Assembly: GCA_965213845.1 (NCBI GenBank)
Contig: CBDCAI010000003.1
Location: 426,188-490,187 of the forward strand
Source of the DNA: JBBROS01 sp965213845
GTDB taxonomy: Bacteria; Pseudomonadota; Alphaproteobacteria; Acetobacterales; Acetobacteraceae
DNA length: 64,000 nt
Direction of reading: 5' to 3'
The first letter of the stretch is position 1. Every line of letters begins with the position of its first letter. Made by a program: the position numbers and the translations under genes. Shown here piece after piece: positions 20,027 to 29,722 of this stretch. The notes under the pieces were generated by a model. That model was not told the origin of the DNA and searched no databases. It saw only the letters and a list, made by a program, of their open reading frames with translations.

Positions 20027-20925
20027 CCGCAGACATGCTCTCCGAGCGGCCGCCCCTCTCTCATCGCACGCCGCTCCGCACCCCGGCCAAGCCGCCGCGC
20101 CCGGCCGGCGAGCGTCCCTCGCGGCGGGCGCTGCTCTGGCGGCGGCAGCGCCGGCTGCTGCGGCCCGCGGGCCTGGCGTTGGTGGTGCTGATCGCCGTCG
20201 CGGGCATCGCGTCGTTGGTCCGCACCGTCCAGCCCGGCAGCACCGTCGCCAACTGGCGCGAGAAGGTCGGCAACGCGGTCGGCCTGTCCGTGCGCCAGGT
20301 GGTGGTCGAGGGGCGGGAGAAGACGCCGGAGCCCCTGCTGCGCGCGGCGCTGGGCGTCAGCCCCGGCGACAAGCTGCTCGGCTTCTCGCTCGAGGCCGCA
20401 CGGGCGCGGATCGAGCAGCTCGCCTGGGTGCAGAGCGCGACCGTCGAGCGGCGGCTGCCCGGGACGATCGTGGTGACGCTGCAGGAGCGCCGGCCCTATG
20501 CCGTCTGGCAGTCCGGCGGCAAGTTCGTGCTGATCGACCGCCTGGGCCAGCTGGTCGCCGAGCAGGACCCGGCCAAGGACGCGACCGCCTTCGCCACGCT
20601 GCCGCTGGTCGTCGGCCAGGGCGCGCCGGAAGCCGCGGCGGCCCTGCTGGACGCCATCGCGGCGCTGCCGGACCTGAAGTCCCGCGTCGTCGCCGCGGTC
20701 CGGGTCGGCGAGCGCCGCTGGAACCTGCGCCTGCACAACGGTGCCGACGTGCTGCTGCCCGAGGGCAACGAGGGCGCGGCGCTGGCGCGGCTGATGGAGC
20801 TTCAGTCCAGCCAGTCCCTGCTGGACCGCCCGCTGCAGACCGTGGACATGCGCCTGAACGACCGCCTGGTCGTGCGCCCGGCGCCCGAGCCCAAGCCGGC
20901 CACCACGCCCCGGCGGCCGACATGA
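20014..20925 (+). CDS. ftsQ: Cell division protein FtsQ
   Basis: 303 aa bitopic divisome protein that scaffolds FtsB and FtsL. A basic cytoplasmic region (RRALLWRRQRRLLR) precedes one membrane span at about residues 48-67 (AGLALVVLIAVAGIASLVR). Then a POTRA domain (VRQVVVEGREKTPEPLLRAA, continuing to VQSATVERRLPGTIVVTLQE) and the FtsQ beta domain (RPYAVWQSGGKFVLIDRLGQ). The ATG at 20014 has a weak GAG site upstream; the ATG at 20023 would give the four-base ATGA overlap common in this operon, so the start is uncertain by three codons. The TGA overlaps the ftsA ATG. Confidence 0.94.
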   Translation: MSRMTADMLSERPPLSHRTPLRTPAKPPRPAGERPSRRALLWRRQRRLLRPAGLALVVLIAVAGIASLVRTVQPGSTVANWREKVGNAVGLSVRQVVVEGREKTPEPLLRAALGVSPGDKLLGFSLEAARARIEQLAWVQSATVERRLPGTIVVTLQERRPYAVWQSGGKFVLIDRLGQLVAEQDPAKDATAFATLPLVVGQGAPEAAAALLDAIAALPDLKSRVVAAVRVGERRWNLRLHNGADVLLPEGNEGAALARLMELQSSQSLLDRPLQTVDMRLNDRLVVRPAPEPKPATTPRRPT

Positions 20926-22268
20926 AGGACCTGCCCCGCGCCCGGTTCGGCCGCGCCGAGCTCTCGGCCTCCAAGGGCCCGGGGGCCGGGCCGGTGCTGC
21001 CGCCCGCGATGCCGCCCGATCCGCCGCGGGCCAAGCCGATCCGCAGCGGCCCCTTCGGCGTGCTCGACGTCGGCAGCACGAAGGTCTGCTGCCTGATCGG
21101 CCGCGTCGACGGCGACGGCACGGTGCGCGTCACGGGGTTCGGCCTGCACGCCTCCCGCGGGGTGCGCCAGGGCGGCATCACGGACCTGGACCTCTCGGAG
21201 CAGGCGGTCCGCCGCGCGGTGGGCGACGCGGAGGAGATGGCGCAGCACCACCTGCGCAGCGTCATCGTGAACCTGACCTGCGGGCATCCGGAAAGCCGGC
21301 AGATCAACCTGCAATGGCCGGTGGGCGGCCGCACCGTCACCGAGCAGGACCTGCGCCGGGTGATTAACGAGGGCCGCAGCCGCGCGACCTTCGAGGGGCG
21401 CGACACCATCCACGTGCTGCCGCTGGGCTTCGGCGTGGACGAGACCCCGGGCGTCGCCGACCCGCGCGGCCTGCATTGCGAGCAGCTGATGGCACGGCTG
21501 CATGTGGTCGACGCCGGGGCCACCGCGCTGCGCAACCTGATGACCATGGTGGAGCGCTGTGAGCTGAACCTGTCCGAGCTGGTGAGCGCGCCCTTCGCCG
21601 CCGGCTTGGCGACGCTGGTGGACGACGAGCGGGAGCTGGGCGCCACCGTGATCGACATGGGCGGCGGCACCACGAACCTGGCCGTGTTCAGCGAGGGCAA
21701 CCTGGTGCACACCGCCCAGCTGCCCGTGGGCGGCGGCCACGTGACCAACGACATCGCCCGCATGCTGAGCACCCCGGTGGCGCACGCCGAACGGCTGAAG
21801 ACGCTGTACGGCAACGCCGAGGGCAGCCCGGACGACGAGCGCGAGATGCTGCCGGTGCCGCTGGTCGGCGAGGAGGAGCACAACATCCACCGCGTGCCGC
21901 GCAGCCAGGTGGTGAGCATCATCCGCCCCCGGCTCGAGGAGACGTTCGAGCTGGTGCGCGACCGGCTGGAATCCGCGGGCCTCGCGCACGAGTCGGGCAA
22001 CCGCGTCGTGTTGACCGGGGGCGCCAGCCAATTGGTGGGCGTGCGCGAGATGGCGGCCCGCATCCTGGACCGGCAGGTCCGCATCGGGCGGCCGCAGGCC
22101 ATCCGCGGCCTGCCGGAGCTGCATGACGGCCCAGCCTTCGCGACCGCCGCGGGGCTGCTGCACTGGGCCTCGGGCGCCGGGCGCAGCCTGGCCGACATCG
22201 ATCTGGAGGACGACGCGCCGGCGGGCTTCGTACGCCGGATCGTGAACTTTCTTCGGGACCGCGTCTGA
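20922..22268 (+). CDS. ftsA: Cell division protein FtsA
   Basis: 448 aa actin-like ATPase that tethers FtsZ to the membrane. After an unusual 40-residue Pro-rich start come the phosphate-1 loop GVLDVGSTKVCCLIGRVDG, phosphate-2 VIDMGGGTTNLAVF, and adenosine motif VVLTGGASQLVGV. The C-terminal GFVRRIVNFLRDRV is the expected amphipathic membrane-targeting helix. ATGA overlap with ftsQ; 136 bases separate it from ftsZ, whose conserved C-terminal peptide is its known docking site and is out of frame here. Confidence 0.96.
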   Translation: MKDLPRARFGRAELSASKGPGAGPVLPPAMPPDPPRAKPIRSGPFGVLDVGSTKVCCLIGRVDGDGTVRVTGFGLHASRGVRQGGITDLDLSEQAVRRAVGDAEEMAQHHLRSVIVNLTCGHPESRQINLQWPVGGRTVTEQDLRRVINEGRSRATFEGRDTIHVLPLGFGVDETPGVADPRGLHCEQLMARLHVVDAGATALRNLMTMVERCELNLSELVSAPFAAGLATLVDDERELGATVIDMGGGTTNLAVFSEGNLVHTAQLPVGGGHVTNDIARMLSTPVAHAERLKTLYGNAEGSPDDEREMLPVPLVGEEEHNIHRVPRSQVVSIIRPRLEETFELVRDRLESAGLAHESGNRVVLTGGASQLVGVREMAARILDRQVRIGRPQAIRGLPELHDGPAFATAAGLLHWASGAGRSLADIDLEDDAPAGFVRRIVNFLRDRV

Positions 22269-22404
22269 TGAGGGGAGCCCGACTCCGGAACACTGTGCCA
22301 CACCACCTGGAACGATCCAGCCCGACCCTCCTGCCCATCGCCGCCGCCCATCGCTGCGCTGCCATCATCCAAACCCCAGTTTCCTACGCTACGGGAGCCC
22401 AAGA

Positions 22405-23976
22405 ATGACCCTCAACCTCACTGTCCCCGTCGTCACGCACACCGACTTCACGCCGCGCATCACGGTGATCGGCGTCGGCGGCGGCGGGACGAACGCGGTG
22501 GACAACATGATCGCCTCGGGCCTGCAGGGGGTCGACTTCGTCGTGGCCAACACCGACGCGCAGCAGCTGCAGCACAGCAAGGCGGACCGCCGCATCCAGC
22601 TGGGCCCGCATCTGACGCAGGGCCTGGGGGCCGGCGCCAAGCCCGAGATCGGCCGGGCGGCGGCGCAGGAGGCGGCGGACGAGCTGATGCGGCACCTGGA
22701 AGGCACCCACATGGTGTTCATCACCGCCGGCATGGGCGGCGGCACCGGCACGGGGGCGGCCCCGGTGATCGCGCAGCTGGCGCGGGAACGTGGCGTGCTG
22801 ACGGTGGGCGTCGTGACCAAGCCCTTCACCTTCGAGGGGGCGCGGCGGACCAAGGCGGCCGAACAGGGCATCATCGAGCTGCAGCAGTACGTGGATACGC
22901 TGATCGTCATCCCGAACCAGAACCTGTTCCGCCTGGCCAACGAGCGCACCGGCTGGAAGGAGGCGTTCAAGATGGCCGACCAGGTCCTGTACATGGGCGT
23001 CCGCGGCGTGACCGACCTCATGATGTCGCCGGGGCTGGTGAACCTCGACTTCGCCGACATCCGGACCGTGATGGCGGAGATGGGCAAGGCGATGATGGGC
23101 ACGGGCGAGGCCGAGGGCGAGAACCGCGCCATCCGCGCCGCCGAGGCCGCGATCAGCAACCCGCTGCTGGAAGACACCAGCATGGCGGGTGCGCGCGGCC
23201 TGCTGATCAACATCACCGGGGGCGAGGACATGACCCTGTTCGAAGTCGACCAGGCGGCCAACCGCATCCGCGAGGAGGTGGCCGACGACGCCAACATCAT
23301 CTTCGGCAGCGCGATCGACGATGGCCTGTCGGGCCGGATCCGGGTGTCCGTGGTCGCGACCGGGATCGACATCGCAAGCCATGCCGAGGCGCAGCGCCCG
23401 CGCCTGGTCGCGATGGGCGGCGGTGCCGCGCAGGCTGTCGCCAGCCAGCCGATGGCGCCGGCCGCGCCCATGGGCCTGACGCCGTCGGTCGGCCCCGCCA
23501 TGGCCGCGGTGCAGCCCGCCTCCGCCCAGCTGCTGACGCCGCGCCAGGCCGAGCCGGCCTTCCTGCAGCCGTCCTATGCGCCCGAGGCCGCGGGCCCAAC
23601 GCCCGCGCCCACGGCCCCGCGCAGCTATGTGCCGCCCGTGCCCACGCCGCGGCCGGCAAGTGCCAACCGGAGCGCGATCTTCTCCGAGCCCAGCCAGCCC
23701 GGCCCGGCCCCGGTCGCGGCGGCGCCTCCCTTGTCGCCGGCCCGGTCGCTGTTCGGGATCATGACCCGCGGCATCCGGGGCCGCGCCGCGGCCGAGCCCG
23801 CGCAGCATGCCGAGCCGCAGCGGGCGGACCCCAATTTCGCACCGGCGACGGCGCCGTCTTCGCAGCCGCAGCACACCTCCGATGAAGCCCTGGAGATCCG
23901 GCGTTCCTGCGGCGGCAGACGTCCTGAAGAAACATTCAGATACAATGACTTCGGACGAAATATGCAGAAACATTGA
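22405..23976 (+). CDS. ftsZ: Cell division protein FtsZ; conserved C-terminal peptide out of frame
   Basis: 523 aa as read. Tubulin-like GTPase that forms the Z ring. N-terminal ITVIGVGGGGTNAVDNM, tubulin signature GGGTGTG at residues 111-117, synergy loop NLDFADIRTVM, then a Pro/Ala-rich linker of about 170 residues. The end is abnormal. From E497-I498 the frame reads RRSCGGRRPEETF and on to a stop at 23976. If one C is added at 23898-23899 (CC to CCC), the DNA reads EIPAFLRRQTS followed by TGA at 23925-23927. That is the alphaproteobacterial FtsZ C-terminal peptide that binds FtsA and other tethers. The DNA after 23927 also turns AT-rich, like intergenic sequence. I infer a one-base deletion, either a sequencing error or a real mutation. 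Confidence 0.93.
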   Translation: MTLNLTVPVVTHTDFTPRITVIGVGGGGTNAVDNMIASGLQGVDFVVANTDAQQLQHSKADRRIQLGPHLTQGLGAGAKPEIGRAAAQEAADELMRHLEGTHMVFITAGMGGGTGTGAAPVIAQLARERGVLTVGVVTKPFTFEGARRTKAAEQGIIELQQYVDTLIVIPNQNLFRLANERTGWKEAFKMADQVLYMGVRGVTDLMMSPGLVNLDFADIRTVMAEMGKAMMGTGEAEGENRAIRAAEAAISNPLLEDTSMAGARGLLINITGGEDMTLFEVDQAANRIREEVADDANIIFGSAIDDGLSGRIRVSVVATGIDIASHAEAQRPRLVAMGGGAAQAVASQPMAPAAPMGLTPSVGPAMAAVQPASAQLLTPRQAEPAFLQPSYAPEAAGPTPAPTAPRSYVPPVPTPRPASANRSAIFSEPSQPGPAPVAAAPPLSPARSLFGIMTRGIRGRAAAEPAQHAEPQRADPNFAPATAPSSQPQHTSDEALEIRRSCGGRRPEETFRYNDFGRNMQKH

Positions 23977-23988
23977 TTGACTTGGCGG

Positions 23989-24021
23989 CCCTGGTGCACC
24001 GCGGATAGGGTGCAACCAGGG
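23989..24021 (+). terminator. Stem-loop between ftsZ and lpxC
   Basis: CCCTGGTGCACC at 23989-24000 pairs with GGTGCAACCAGGG at 24009-24021 with one bulged A and an eight-base loop. There is no T-run after it, so it could be a partial terminator, an RNA-processing site or an attenuator in the lpxC leader. Confidence 0.45.
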
Positions 24022-24074
24022 CGCCGGTTCCGCGTCCCCTTGCCACCTGGTCCGGTCGGCGATCGAGGATGACG

Positions 24075-25004
24075 ATGGACGGTTTCAACTTCCTGCCCGG
24101 CTCCGACACGACGCTCCGTCACGCCCGGGACACGTCCCGCCAGTGCACGCTGAAGTCGCCCATCGACTGCGCCGGCGTCGGACTGCATTCCGGCCAGACC
24201 ATCAACGTTCGCCTGGTGCCGGCACCGGCGAACCAGGGCGTCGTGTTCCATCGCGTCGATCGGGGCATCCAGGTGCCGGCGCGCTTCGACGCCGTGACCG
24301 ATACCCGGCTGTGCACCGTGATCGGAACGGGCGCGGGCCGGATCGGCACGATCGAGCATCTGATGGCGGCGCTGTCCGCGGCCGGGGTCGACAACGTGAC
24401 GGTCGAGGTCGATGGGCCGGAGGTTCCGGTGCTGGACGGTTCGGCCGAACCCTGGCTGTTCCTGCTGGACTGTGCCGGGTTGGTGGACCAGGCCGAAGCC
24501 CGCCGGGTGATCGAGGTCCTGCGCGTCGTCCGTGTGGACGACGGCGACGCCTTCGCCGAGCTGCGGCCCGGCCATGACGGGCTGGCCATGGCGCTGTCGA
24601 TCGCCTTCGAGGCGACGGCGATCGGGCAGCAGGCGATGACGTTCCGGTTCGACGGCCCGGGGTTCCGGCGGGACCTGGCGCGGGCCCGCACCTTCGCGCA
24701 GCGGCACGAGATCGACGGGCTGCAGCGTGCCGGCCTCGCGCGTGGCGGCAGCCTCGACAACGCCATCGTCGTCGATGGGGCGGACGTCCTGAACCCCGGC
24801 GGGCTGCGCATGACGGACGAGTTCGTCCGGCACAAGATGCTGGATGCGGTGGGCGACCTGGCCCTGGCCGGCGCGGCGCTGCAGGGGCGGTTCGTCGGGC
24901 ACAAGTCCGGCCACGGCCTGAACAACCGGCTACTTCGCGCGCTGTTCGCCGACACGGCCAACTGGCGGCTGGTCCAGGCCGCGGACGTGCTGCTGGCCGC
25001 CTGA
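24075..25004 (+). CDS. lpxC: UDP-3-O-acyl-N-acetylglucosamine deacetylase
   Basis: 309 aa zinc deacetylase, the committed step of lipid A synthesis. N-terminal GVGLHSGQTINVRL motif. Zinc ligands H95 (TIEHLMAAL), H253 and D257 (HKMLDAVGDL); catalytic H280 in HKSGHGLNN. ATG at 24075 lies six bases after GAGG; the ATG at 24069 is in frame but too close to that ribosome site. It follows ftsZ by about 100 bases, the common alphaproteobacterial order, and precedes bamD. Confidence 0.96.
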   Translation: MDGFNFLPGSDTTLRHARDTSRQCTLKSPIDCAGVGLHSGQTINVRLVPAPANQGVVFHRVDRGIQVPARFDAVTDTRLCTVIGTGAGRIGTIEHLMAALSAAGVDNVTVEVDGPEVPVLDGSAEPWLFLLDCAGLVDQAEARRVIEVLRVVRVDDGDAFAELRPGHDGLAMALSIAFEATAIGQQAMTFRFDGPGFRRDLARARTFAQRHEIDGLQRAGLARGGSLDNAIVVDGADVLNPGGLRMTDEFVRHKMLDAVGDLALAGAALQGRFVGHKSGHGLNNRLLRALFADTANWRLVQAADVLLAA

Positions 25005-25054
25005 GCGTTCAGGTGAGGCTTCTAGCCGCGCGCCGCCGTGCTATACAGCGCCCC

Positions 25055-25912
25055 ATGACCCGACTCCGGCTGCTCCTCCCGATGTTGCTCCTGCTCCTGC
25101 CCGGGTGCGAGACGCTCAGTTCGCTCGCGCCATGGAACGGCAAGGACACGAGCCTGACCACGAAGGAGGACCCCTCGAGCAAGACGGTCGAGGAGCTGTA
25201 CAACAACGGGATCGATGCGCTGAACCAGAAGCGCTTCAAGGCCGCGGTCGAGCAGTTCGATGGGGTCGAACAGAACTATCCCTATTCGTCCTGGGCCGTG
25301 AACGCCCAGCTGATGCACGGCTACACGGAATATCTGCAGAACCACTATACCGAGTCGGTCGGCGCGCTCGACCGCTACATCCAGCTGCACCCCACCAGCG
25401 CCAACGTGTCCTATGCGTACTACCTTCGGGCGCTGTGTTATTACGAGCAGATCGCCGACATCCAGCGGGACCAGAAGGGGACCGAACAGGCGATGGTCGC
25501 GCTGCAGGACGTGGTGAACCGCTTCCCGGACAGCGCCTATGCCCGCGACTCTCGCCTCAAGATCGATCTCTGCCGCGACCACCTCGCGGGCAAGGAGATG
25601 GACATCGGACGCTGGTACGAAGGCCAGAAGCTGTACACCGCGGCGATCGGGCGCTTCCAGAAGGTGGTCGACGACTACCAGACCACGAACCACACGCCGG
25701 AGGCGCTGCACCGGCTGACGGAGATCTACCTGCTTCTCGGCTTGACCGACCAGGCCAAGACGACGGCGGCGGTGCTGGGGCACAACTATCCCGGCAGCCC
25801 CTGGTACGAGGACAGCTACCGCAACCTCGCCGATAACGGGATCGCGCCACCTGTCGGCCCCTCCGCCGCCAGCGGCGGGTTCCTGTCGCGGACCTTCGGC
25901 AGCATCTTCTAG
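25055..25912 (+). CDS. bamD: Outer membrane assembly lipoprotein BamD
   Basis: 285 aa. Lipoprotein signal LLLPMLLLLLPGC puts the lipidated Cys at residue 18. TPR-type helical repeats follow, with the BamD hallmarks VEELYNNGIDALNQKRF, FDGVEQNYPYSSWAVNAQ, and FPDSAYARDSRLKID. BamD is the essential lipoprotein of the BAM complex that inserts beta-barrel proteins into the outer membrane. ATG at 25055 is chosen because it starts the signal peptide; an upstream in-frame start at 25013 would add a basic stretch without homology. recN follows after 19 bases. Confidence 0.95.
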   Translation: MTRLRLLLPMLLLLLPGCETLSSLAPWNGKDTSLTTKEDPSSKTVEELYNNGIDALNQKRFKAAVEQFDGVEQNYPYSSWAVNAQLMHGYTEYLQNHYTESVGALDRYIQLHPTSANVSYAYYLRALCYYEQIADIQRDQKGTEQAMVALQDVVNRFPDSAYARDSRLKIDLCRDHLAGKEMDIGRWYEGQKLYTAAIGRFQKVVDDYQTTNHTPEALHRLTEIYLLLGLTDQAKTTAAVLGHNYPGSPWYEDSYRNLADNGIAPPVGPSAASGGFLSRTFGSIF

Positions 25913-25931
25913 CCTTCCCCGTCATCCCGCC

Positions 25932-27650
25932 ATGCTGACCGCCCTGTCGATCCGCGACGTCGTGCTGATCGAGCGGCTGGATCTGCGGTTCGGGGCCGGG
26001 TTGACGGTCCTGACAGGGGAGACCGGGGCGGGCAAGTCCATCCTGCTGGACAGTCTGGGCCTGGCCCTGGGTGCCCGCGCGGATGCCGGCCTGGTGCGCA
26101 GCGGCGCCGACCAGGCGAGCGTGACGGCAAGCTTCGCCCCCCTCCCCGGCCACCCGATCCACGCCTTGCTCGACGAACAGGGCATCGGGCTCGAGGACGA
26201 GGTCGTGGTGCGCCGGGTGGTCAACCGGGACGGGCGTTCGCGGGCCAGCATCAACGACCAGCCGGTCGGGGTCGCGCTGCTGCGGCGGGCCGGGCTGCTT
26301 CTGGTCGAAGTGCAGGGCCAGGGCGACCAGATGGGGCTGGCCGACCCGGCGAACCACCTGGTCCTGCTGGATGCCTTCGGCGTCGACCGCGTCGTGCGCG
26401 ACTCGGTCCGGCAGGCCTGGGCGCGGCTGCGCGCCTGCACCGAGCAGCTGGCGGAGGCCCGTGCCGCCATCGAGGCGGCCCAGCGGGAGGAAGACTGGCT
26501 GCGGCACGCGCTGGACGAGCTGTCGACCCTGGCACCGCTCGATGGCGAGGAGGAGCGGCTGGCCGAGGAGCGGCAGCGGCTGCAACAGGGCGAGCGCCGG
26601 GCCGAGGCGATCGCGGCGGCGCTGGCGGAGATCGCGCCGCGGGACCGCCGCAGCGCCGGGCCGGCCGCGGCGTTGCGGAGCGCGAGCCGAGCCCTGCAAC
26701 GTCTGGCCGGACAAGGCGGCCAGCACGGCGGGGCCGGCGCGCAGGACGGGCCGGCGACCCCCGCAATGGCCGCGCTGGAACGGGCGGAGGAGGCGCTGGC
26801 CGAAGCCGAGACCCTGCTGAGCCGGCTGGCCAGCGACGCGGACGCCGACCCGCGGCTGCTGGAGCAGGCCGAGGAGCGGCTGTTCGCGCTGCGCGCCGCC
26901 GCCCGGAAGCATGGCACGAGCGTCGCCGGCCTGCCGGGACTGCTGGCGACGCTGGGCGCGCGATTGCAGGCCCTGGAAACCGGTACGGCGGCGATCGCGA
27001 CGCTGGAACAGGCGGCGGCGGCGGCGCGGGCCGACTACACGGCATCGGCCGAAGCGCTGAGCAAGGCACGCACGGCCGCCGCACGGGGCCTTCAGGGACG
27101 GGTCACGCAGGAGCTGCCCCCCTTGCGGCTGGACCGGGCGCGCTTCGTGGTCGCGCTCGAGGCACTGGAGGAAGCGCGTTGGGGGGCCACGGGCGCCGAC
27201 CAGGTGCGCTTCCTGATCGCCACCAACCCCGGGCAGACCCCGGGCGCGCTCGACCGGATCGCCTCGGGCGGCGAGCTGTCCCGGCTGATGCTCGCCCTGA
27301 AGGTGGCCCTGGCGGATGGCGGGACCGTTCCGACGCTGGTGTTCGACGAGGTGGACAGCGGGGTCGGCGGTGCGACGGCGGCGGCGGTCGGCGAGCGGCT
27401 GGCGCGCGTGGCGGACGGGGTCCAGGTGCTGGTCGTGACGCACAGCCCGCAGGTGGCGGCGCGCGGGACGACGCACCTGCAGGTGCAGAAGCTGACGCAG
27501 AAGGGTCGGGCCGAGACGCGGGTCGTGCCCCTGGCCCCGGAGGCCCGGCGGGAGGAGATCGCGCGGATGCTGGCCGGGGAGACGGTGACGGAGGCGGCGC
27601 GGGCGGCCGCCGACAGCCTTCTCGCGTCCCGCATGGCGCCGACGCCGTGA
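25932..27650 (+). CDS. recN: DNA repair protein RecN
   Basis: 572 aa SMC-like ATPase in double-strand break repair. Walker A TGETGAGKSILLDSLGLALG at about residues 32-51, a long central coiled coil with many Glu/Arg/Ala residues (about 150-370), the ABC signature SGGELSRLMLALK and Walker B TLVFDEVDSGVGG near the C-terminus, followed by VLVVTHSPQVAARG. Start ATG at 25932 gives the typical MLTALSIRDVVLIERLDL. The GTGA overlap with ligA suggests coupled translation. Confidence 0.96.
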   Translation: MLTALSIRDVVLIERLDLRFGAGLTVLTGETGAGKSILLDSLGLALGARADAGLVRSGADQASVTASFAPLPGHPIHALLDEQGIGLEDEVVVRRVVNRDGRSRASINDQPVGVALLRRAGLLLVEVQGQGDQMGLADPANHLVLLDAFGVDRVVRDSVRQAWARLRACTEQLAEARAAIEAAQREEDWLRHALDELSTLAPLDGEEERLAEERQRLQQGERRAEAIAAALAEIAPRDRRSAGPAAALRSASRALQRLAGQGGQHGGAGAQDGPATPAMAALERAEEALAEAETLLSRLASDADADPRLLEQAEERLFALRAAARKHGTSVAGLPGLLATLGARLQALETGTAAIATLEQAAAAARADYTASAEALSKARTAAARGLQGRVTQELPPLRLDRARFVVALEALEEARWGATGADQVRFLIATNPGQTPGALDRIASGGELSRLMLALKVALADGGTVPTLVFDEVDSGVGGATAAAVGERLARVADGVQVLVVTHSPQVAARGTTHLQVQKLTQKGRAETRVVPLAPEARREEIARMLAGETVTEAARAAADSLLASRMAPTP

Positions 27651-29722
27651 GCGGCGCCGAAGACGGCACGGGCGCCATCACGGAGGAGCAGGCGGCCCAC
27701 GCGCTGGCGCGGCTGGCCGAGGCGATCGGGCAGGCGGACCGCGCGTATCACGAGCACGACGCGCCGGAGATCACCGACGCGGCCTACGACGCGCTGCGGC
27801 GGGAGAATGCGGCGCTGGAGGCGCGGTTCCCGGACCTGGTGCGTGCGGACAGCCCCAGCCTGCGGGTGGGCGGCGCCCCGGCTTCGGGCTTCCGCAAGCT
27901 GCGGCACGGCATGCCGATGCTGTCGTTGGACAACGCCTTCGCGGCCGCCGACTTCGCGGAGTTCCTGGCGCGGGTCCGGCGCTTCCTGGGGCTGGGCGCC
28001 GAGGTGCCGCTGCCGATGGTCGGCGAGCCGAAGATCGACGGGCTGTCGGTGAACCTGCTGTACGAGCATGGCGCGCTGGTGCACGGCGCCACCCGCGGCG
28101 ACGGGATGGAGGGCGAGGACATCACCGCCAACCTCCGCACCATGGCGAGCGTGCCGCAGACGCTGCCCGCCCCCTACCCGGCACACATCGAGGTGCGGGG
28201 CGAGGTGTTCCTGGCCAAGGCCGACTTCCTGGCCCTGAACGCGGCGCAACAGGCGGCGGGGCTGCGGACCTTCGCCAACCCGCGCAACGCGGCCGCCGGG
28301 TCGCTGCGGGTGCTGGATGCCGGGGTGACGGCGGGGCGCCCGTTGTCGTTGTTCGCCTATGCGATGGGCGAGGCGAGCGAGGCGGTGGCGGACACCCATG
28401 CGGGCTATCTGGCGCGCCTCGGCACGTGGGGGTTCAGCGTGAACCCGCTGTCGCGGGAGCTGGCGGACGAGGCCGCCGCCACCGCGTTCCAGGCGGAGCT
28501 GGCGGGCGCACGGGCCGGCCTGGCCTACGACATCGACGGTGTGGTCTACAAGTTGGACGACCTGGCGCTGCAGCGGCGCCTGGGGTCGGTGGGGCGCACG
28601 CCACGCTGGGCCGTCGCCTGGAAGTTCCCTGCCGAGCAGGCCACCAGCGTGCTGGAGGACATCCGCATCCAGGTGGGGCGGACCGGCGCCCTGACGCCCG
28701 TCGCCGTGCTGACCCCGGTGAACGTCGGCGGCGTGCTGGTGACGCGCGCGACGCTGCACAACGAGGACGAGATCGCGCGCAAGGACGTGCGGATCGGCGA
28801 CACGGTCACGCTGCAGCGGGCCGGCGACGTGATCCCGCAGATAGTGGGGCCCGTGCTGGACCGGCCGCGCGGACCCTCGGCCTACGCGTTCCCGCAGACC
28901 TGCCCGGCCTGCGGCAGCGCCGCCGTGCGCCCGGCCGGCGAGGTCGTGCGGCGCTGCACCGGCGGCCTCGTCTGCCCGGCCCAGGCGACGGAGCGCCTGA
29001 TCCACTTCGTGTCTCGGCCCGCCTTCGACATCGAGGGCCTGGGCGAGAAGACGATCCTCGAGTTCCACGCGCTGGGCTGGCTGTCGGAGCCGGCGGACGT
29101 GTTCCACCTGGCTGCCCGCAAGGCGGCGCTGCTGGAGCGGGAGGGGTGGAAGGCGAAGTCGGTCGAGAACCTGCTGCGGGCGATCGAGACGCGGCGGCGG
29201 ATCGGGCTCGACCGGGTCATCTTCGGCCTGGGCATCCGCCGCGTGGGGGCGACGAACGCCCGGCTGCTCGCCCGCCATTACGGCAGCTTCGAGGAGTGGC
29301 GGGCCCAGATGGTGGCCGCCACCGAGGTGGGCAGCGAGGCGCGCCAGGCGCTGGGCAGCATCATCGGCGTCGGCCCCGCCCTGGCCGAAGAGCTGGCCGC
29401 GTTCTTCACCGAATCCCGCAACCGCGAAGCGCTGGACCGCCTGGCCCGGGAACTGACCGTGCAGGCCGTGGCAGCCCGTGACGAAGGCGGCGCGCTGTCG
29501 GGCAAGACCCTGGTGTTCACCGGCACCCTCGAGACGATGACCCGGCCTGAAGCCAAGGCCCGAGCCGAAGCCCTGGGCGCCAAAGTGACCGACACCGTCA
29601 GCAAACGCACCGACCTCGTCATCCTGGGCCGAGACGCCGGCAGCAAAGCCAAACGCGCCGCCGAACTGGGCGTGCGCACCGTCACCGAAGCCGAATGGCA
29701 GACGCTGGCCGACGAAGGGTAA
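27647..29722 (+). CDS. ligA: NAD-dependent DNA ligase
   Basis: 691 aa, full length. Adenylation domain with the nucleophile K129 in GEPKIDGLSVNLLY; SLDNAF and TRGDGMEGEDITANLRT motifs; OB fold near VGRTGALTPVAVLTPV; four-Cys zinc finger (CPACGS to RRCTGGLVCPAQ); helix-hairpin-helix region (FGLGIRRVGATNARLLA); and a C-terminal BRCT domain from about residue 615 (GKTLVFTGTLETMTRPEAKA). The GTG start at 27647 overlaps the recN stop by four bases. It is the last gene of the long plus-strand block. Confidence 0.97.
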   Translation: MSGAEDGTGAITEEQAAHALARLAEAIGQADRAYHEHDAPEITDAAYDALRRENAALEARFPDLVRADSPSLRVGGAPASGFRKLRHGMPMLSLDNAFAAADFAEFLARVRRFLGLGAEVPLPMVGEPKIDGLSVNLLYEHGALVHGATRGDGMEGEDITANLRTMASVPQTLPAPYPAHIEVRGEVFLAKADFLALNAAQQAAGLRTFANPRNAAAGSLRVLDAGVTAGRPLSLFAYAMGEASEAVADTHAGYLARLGTWGFSVNPLSRELADEAAATAFQAELAGARAGLAYDIDGVVYKLDDLALQRRLGSVGRTPRWAVAWKFPAEQATSVLEDIRIQVGRTGALTPVAVLTPVNVGGVLVTRATLHNEDEIARKDVRIGDTVTLQRAGDVIPQIVGPVLDRPRGPSAYAFPQTCPACGSAAVRPAGEVVRRCTGGLVCPAQATERLIHFVSRPAFDIEGLGEKTILEFHALGWLSEPADVFHLAARKAALLEREGWKAKSVENLLRAIETRRRIGLDRVIFGLGIRRVGATNARLLARHYGSFEEWRAQMVAATEVGSEARQALGSIIGVGPALAEELAAFFTESRNREALDRLARELTVQAVAARDEGGALSGKTLVFTGTLETMTRPEAKARAEALGAKVTDTVSKRTDLVILGRDAGSKAKRAAELGVRTVTEAEWQTLADEG

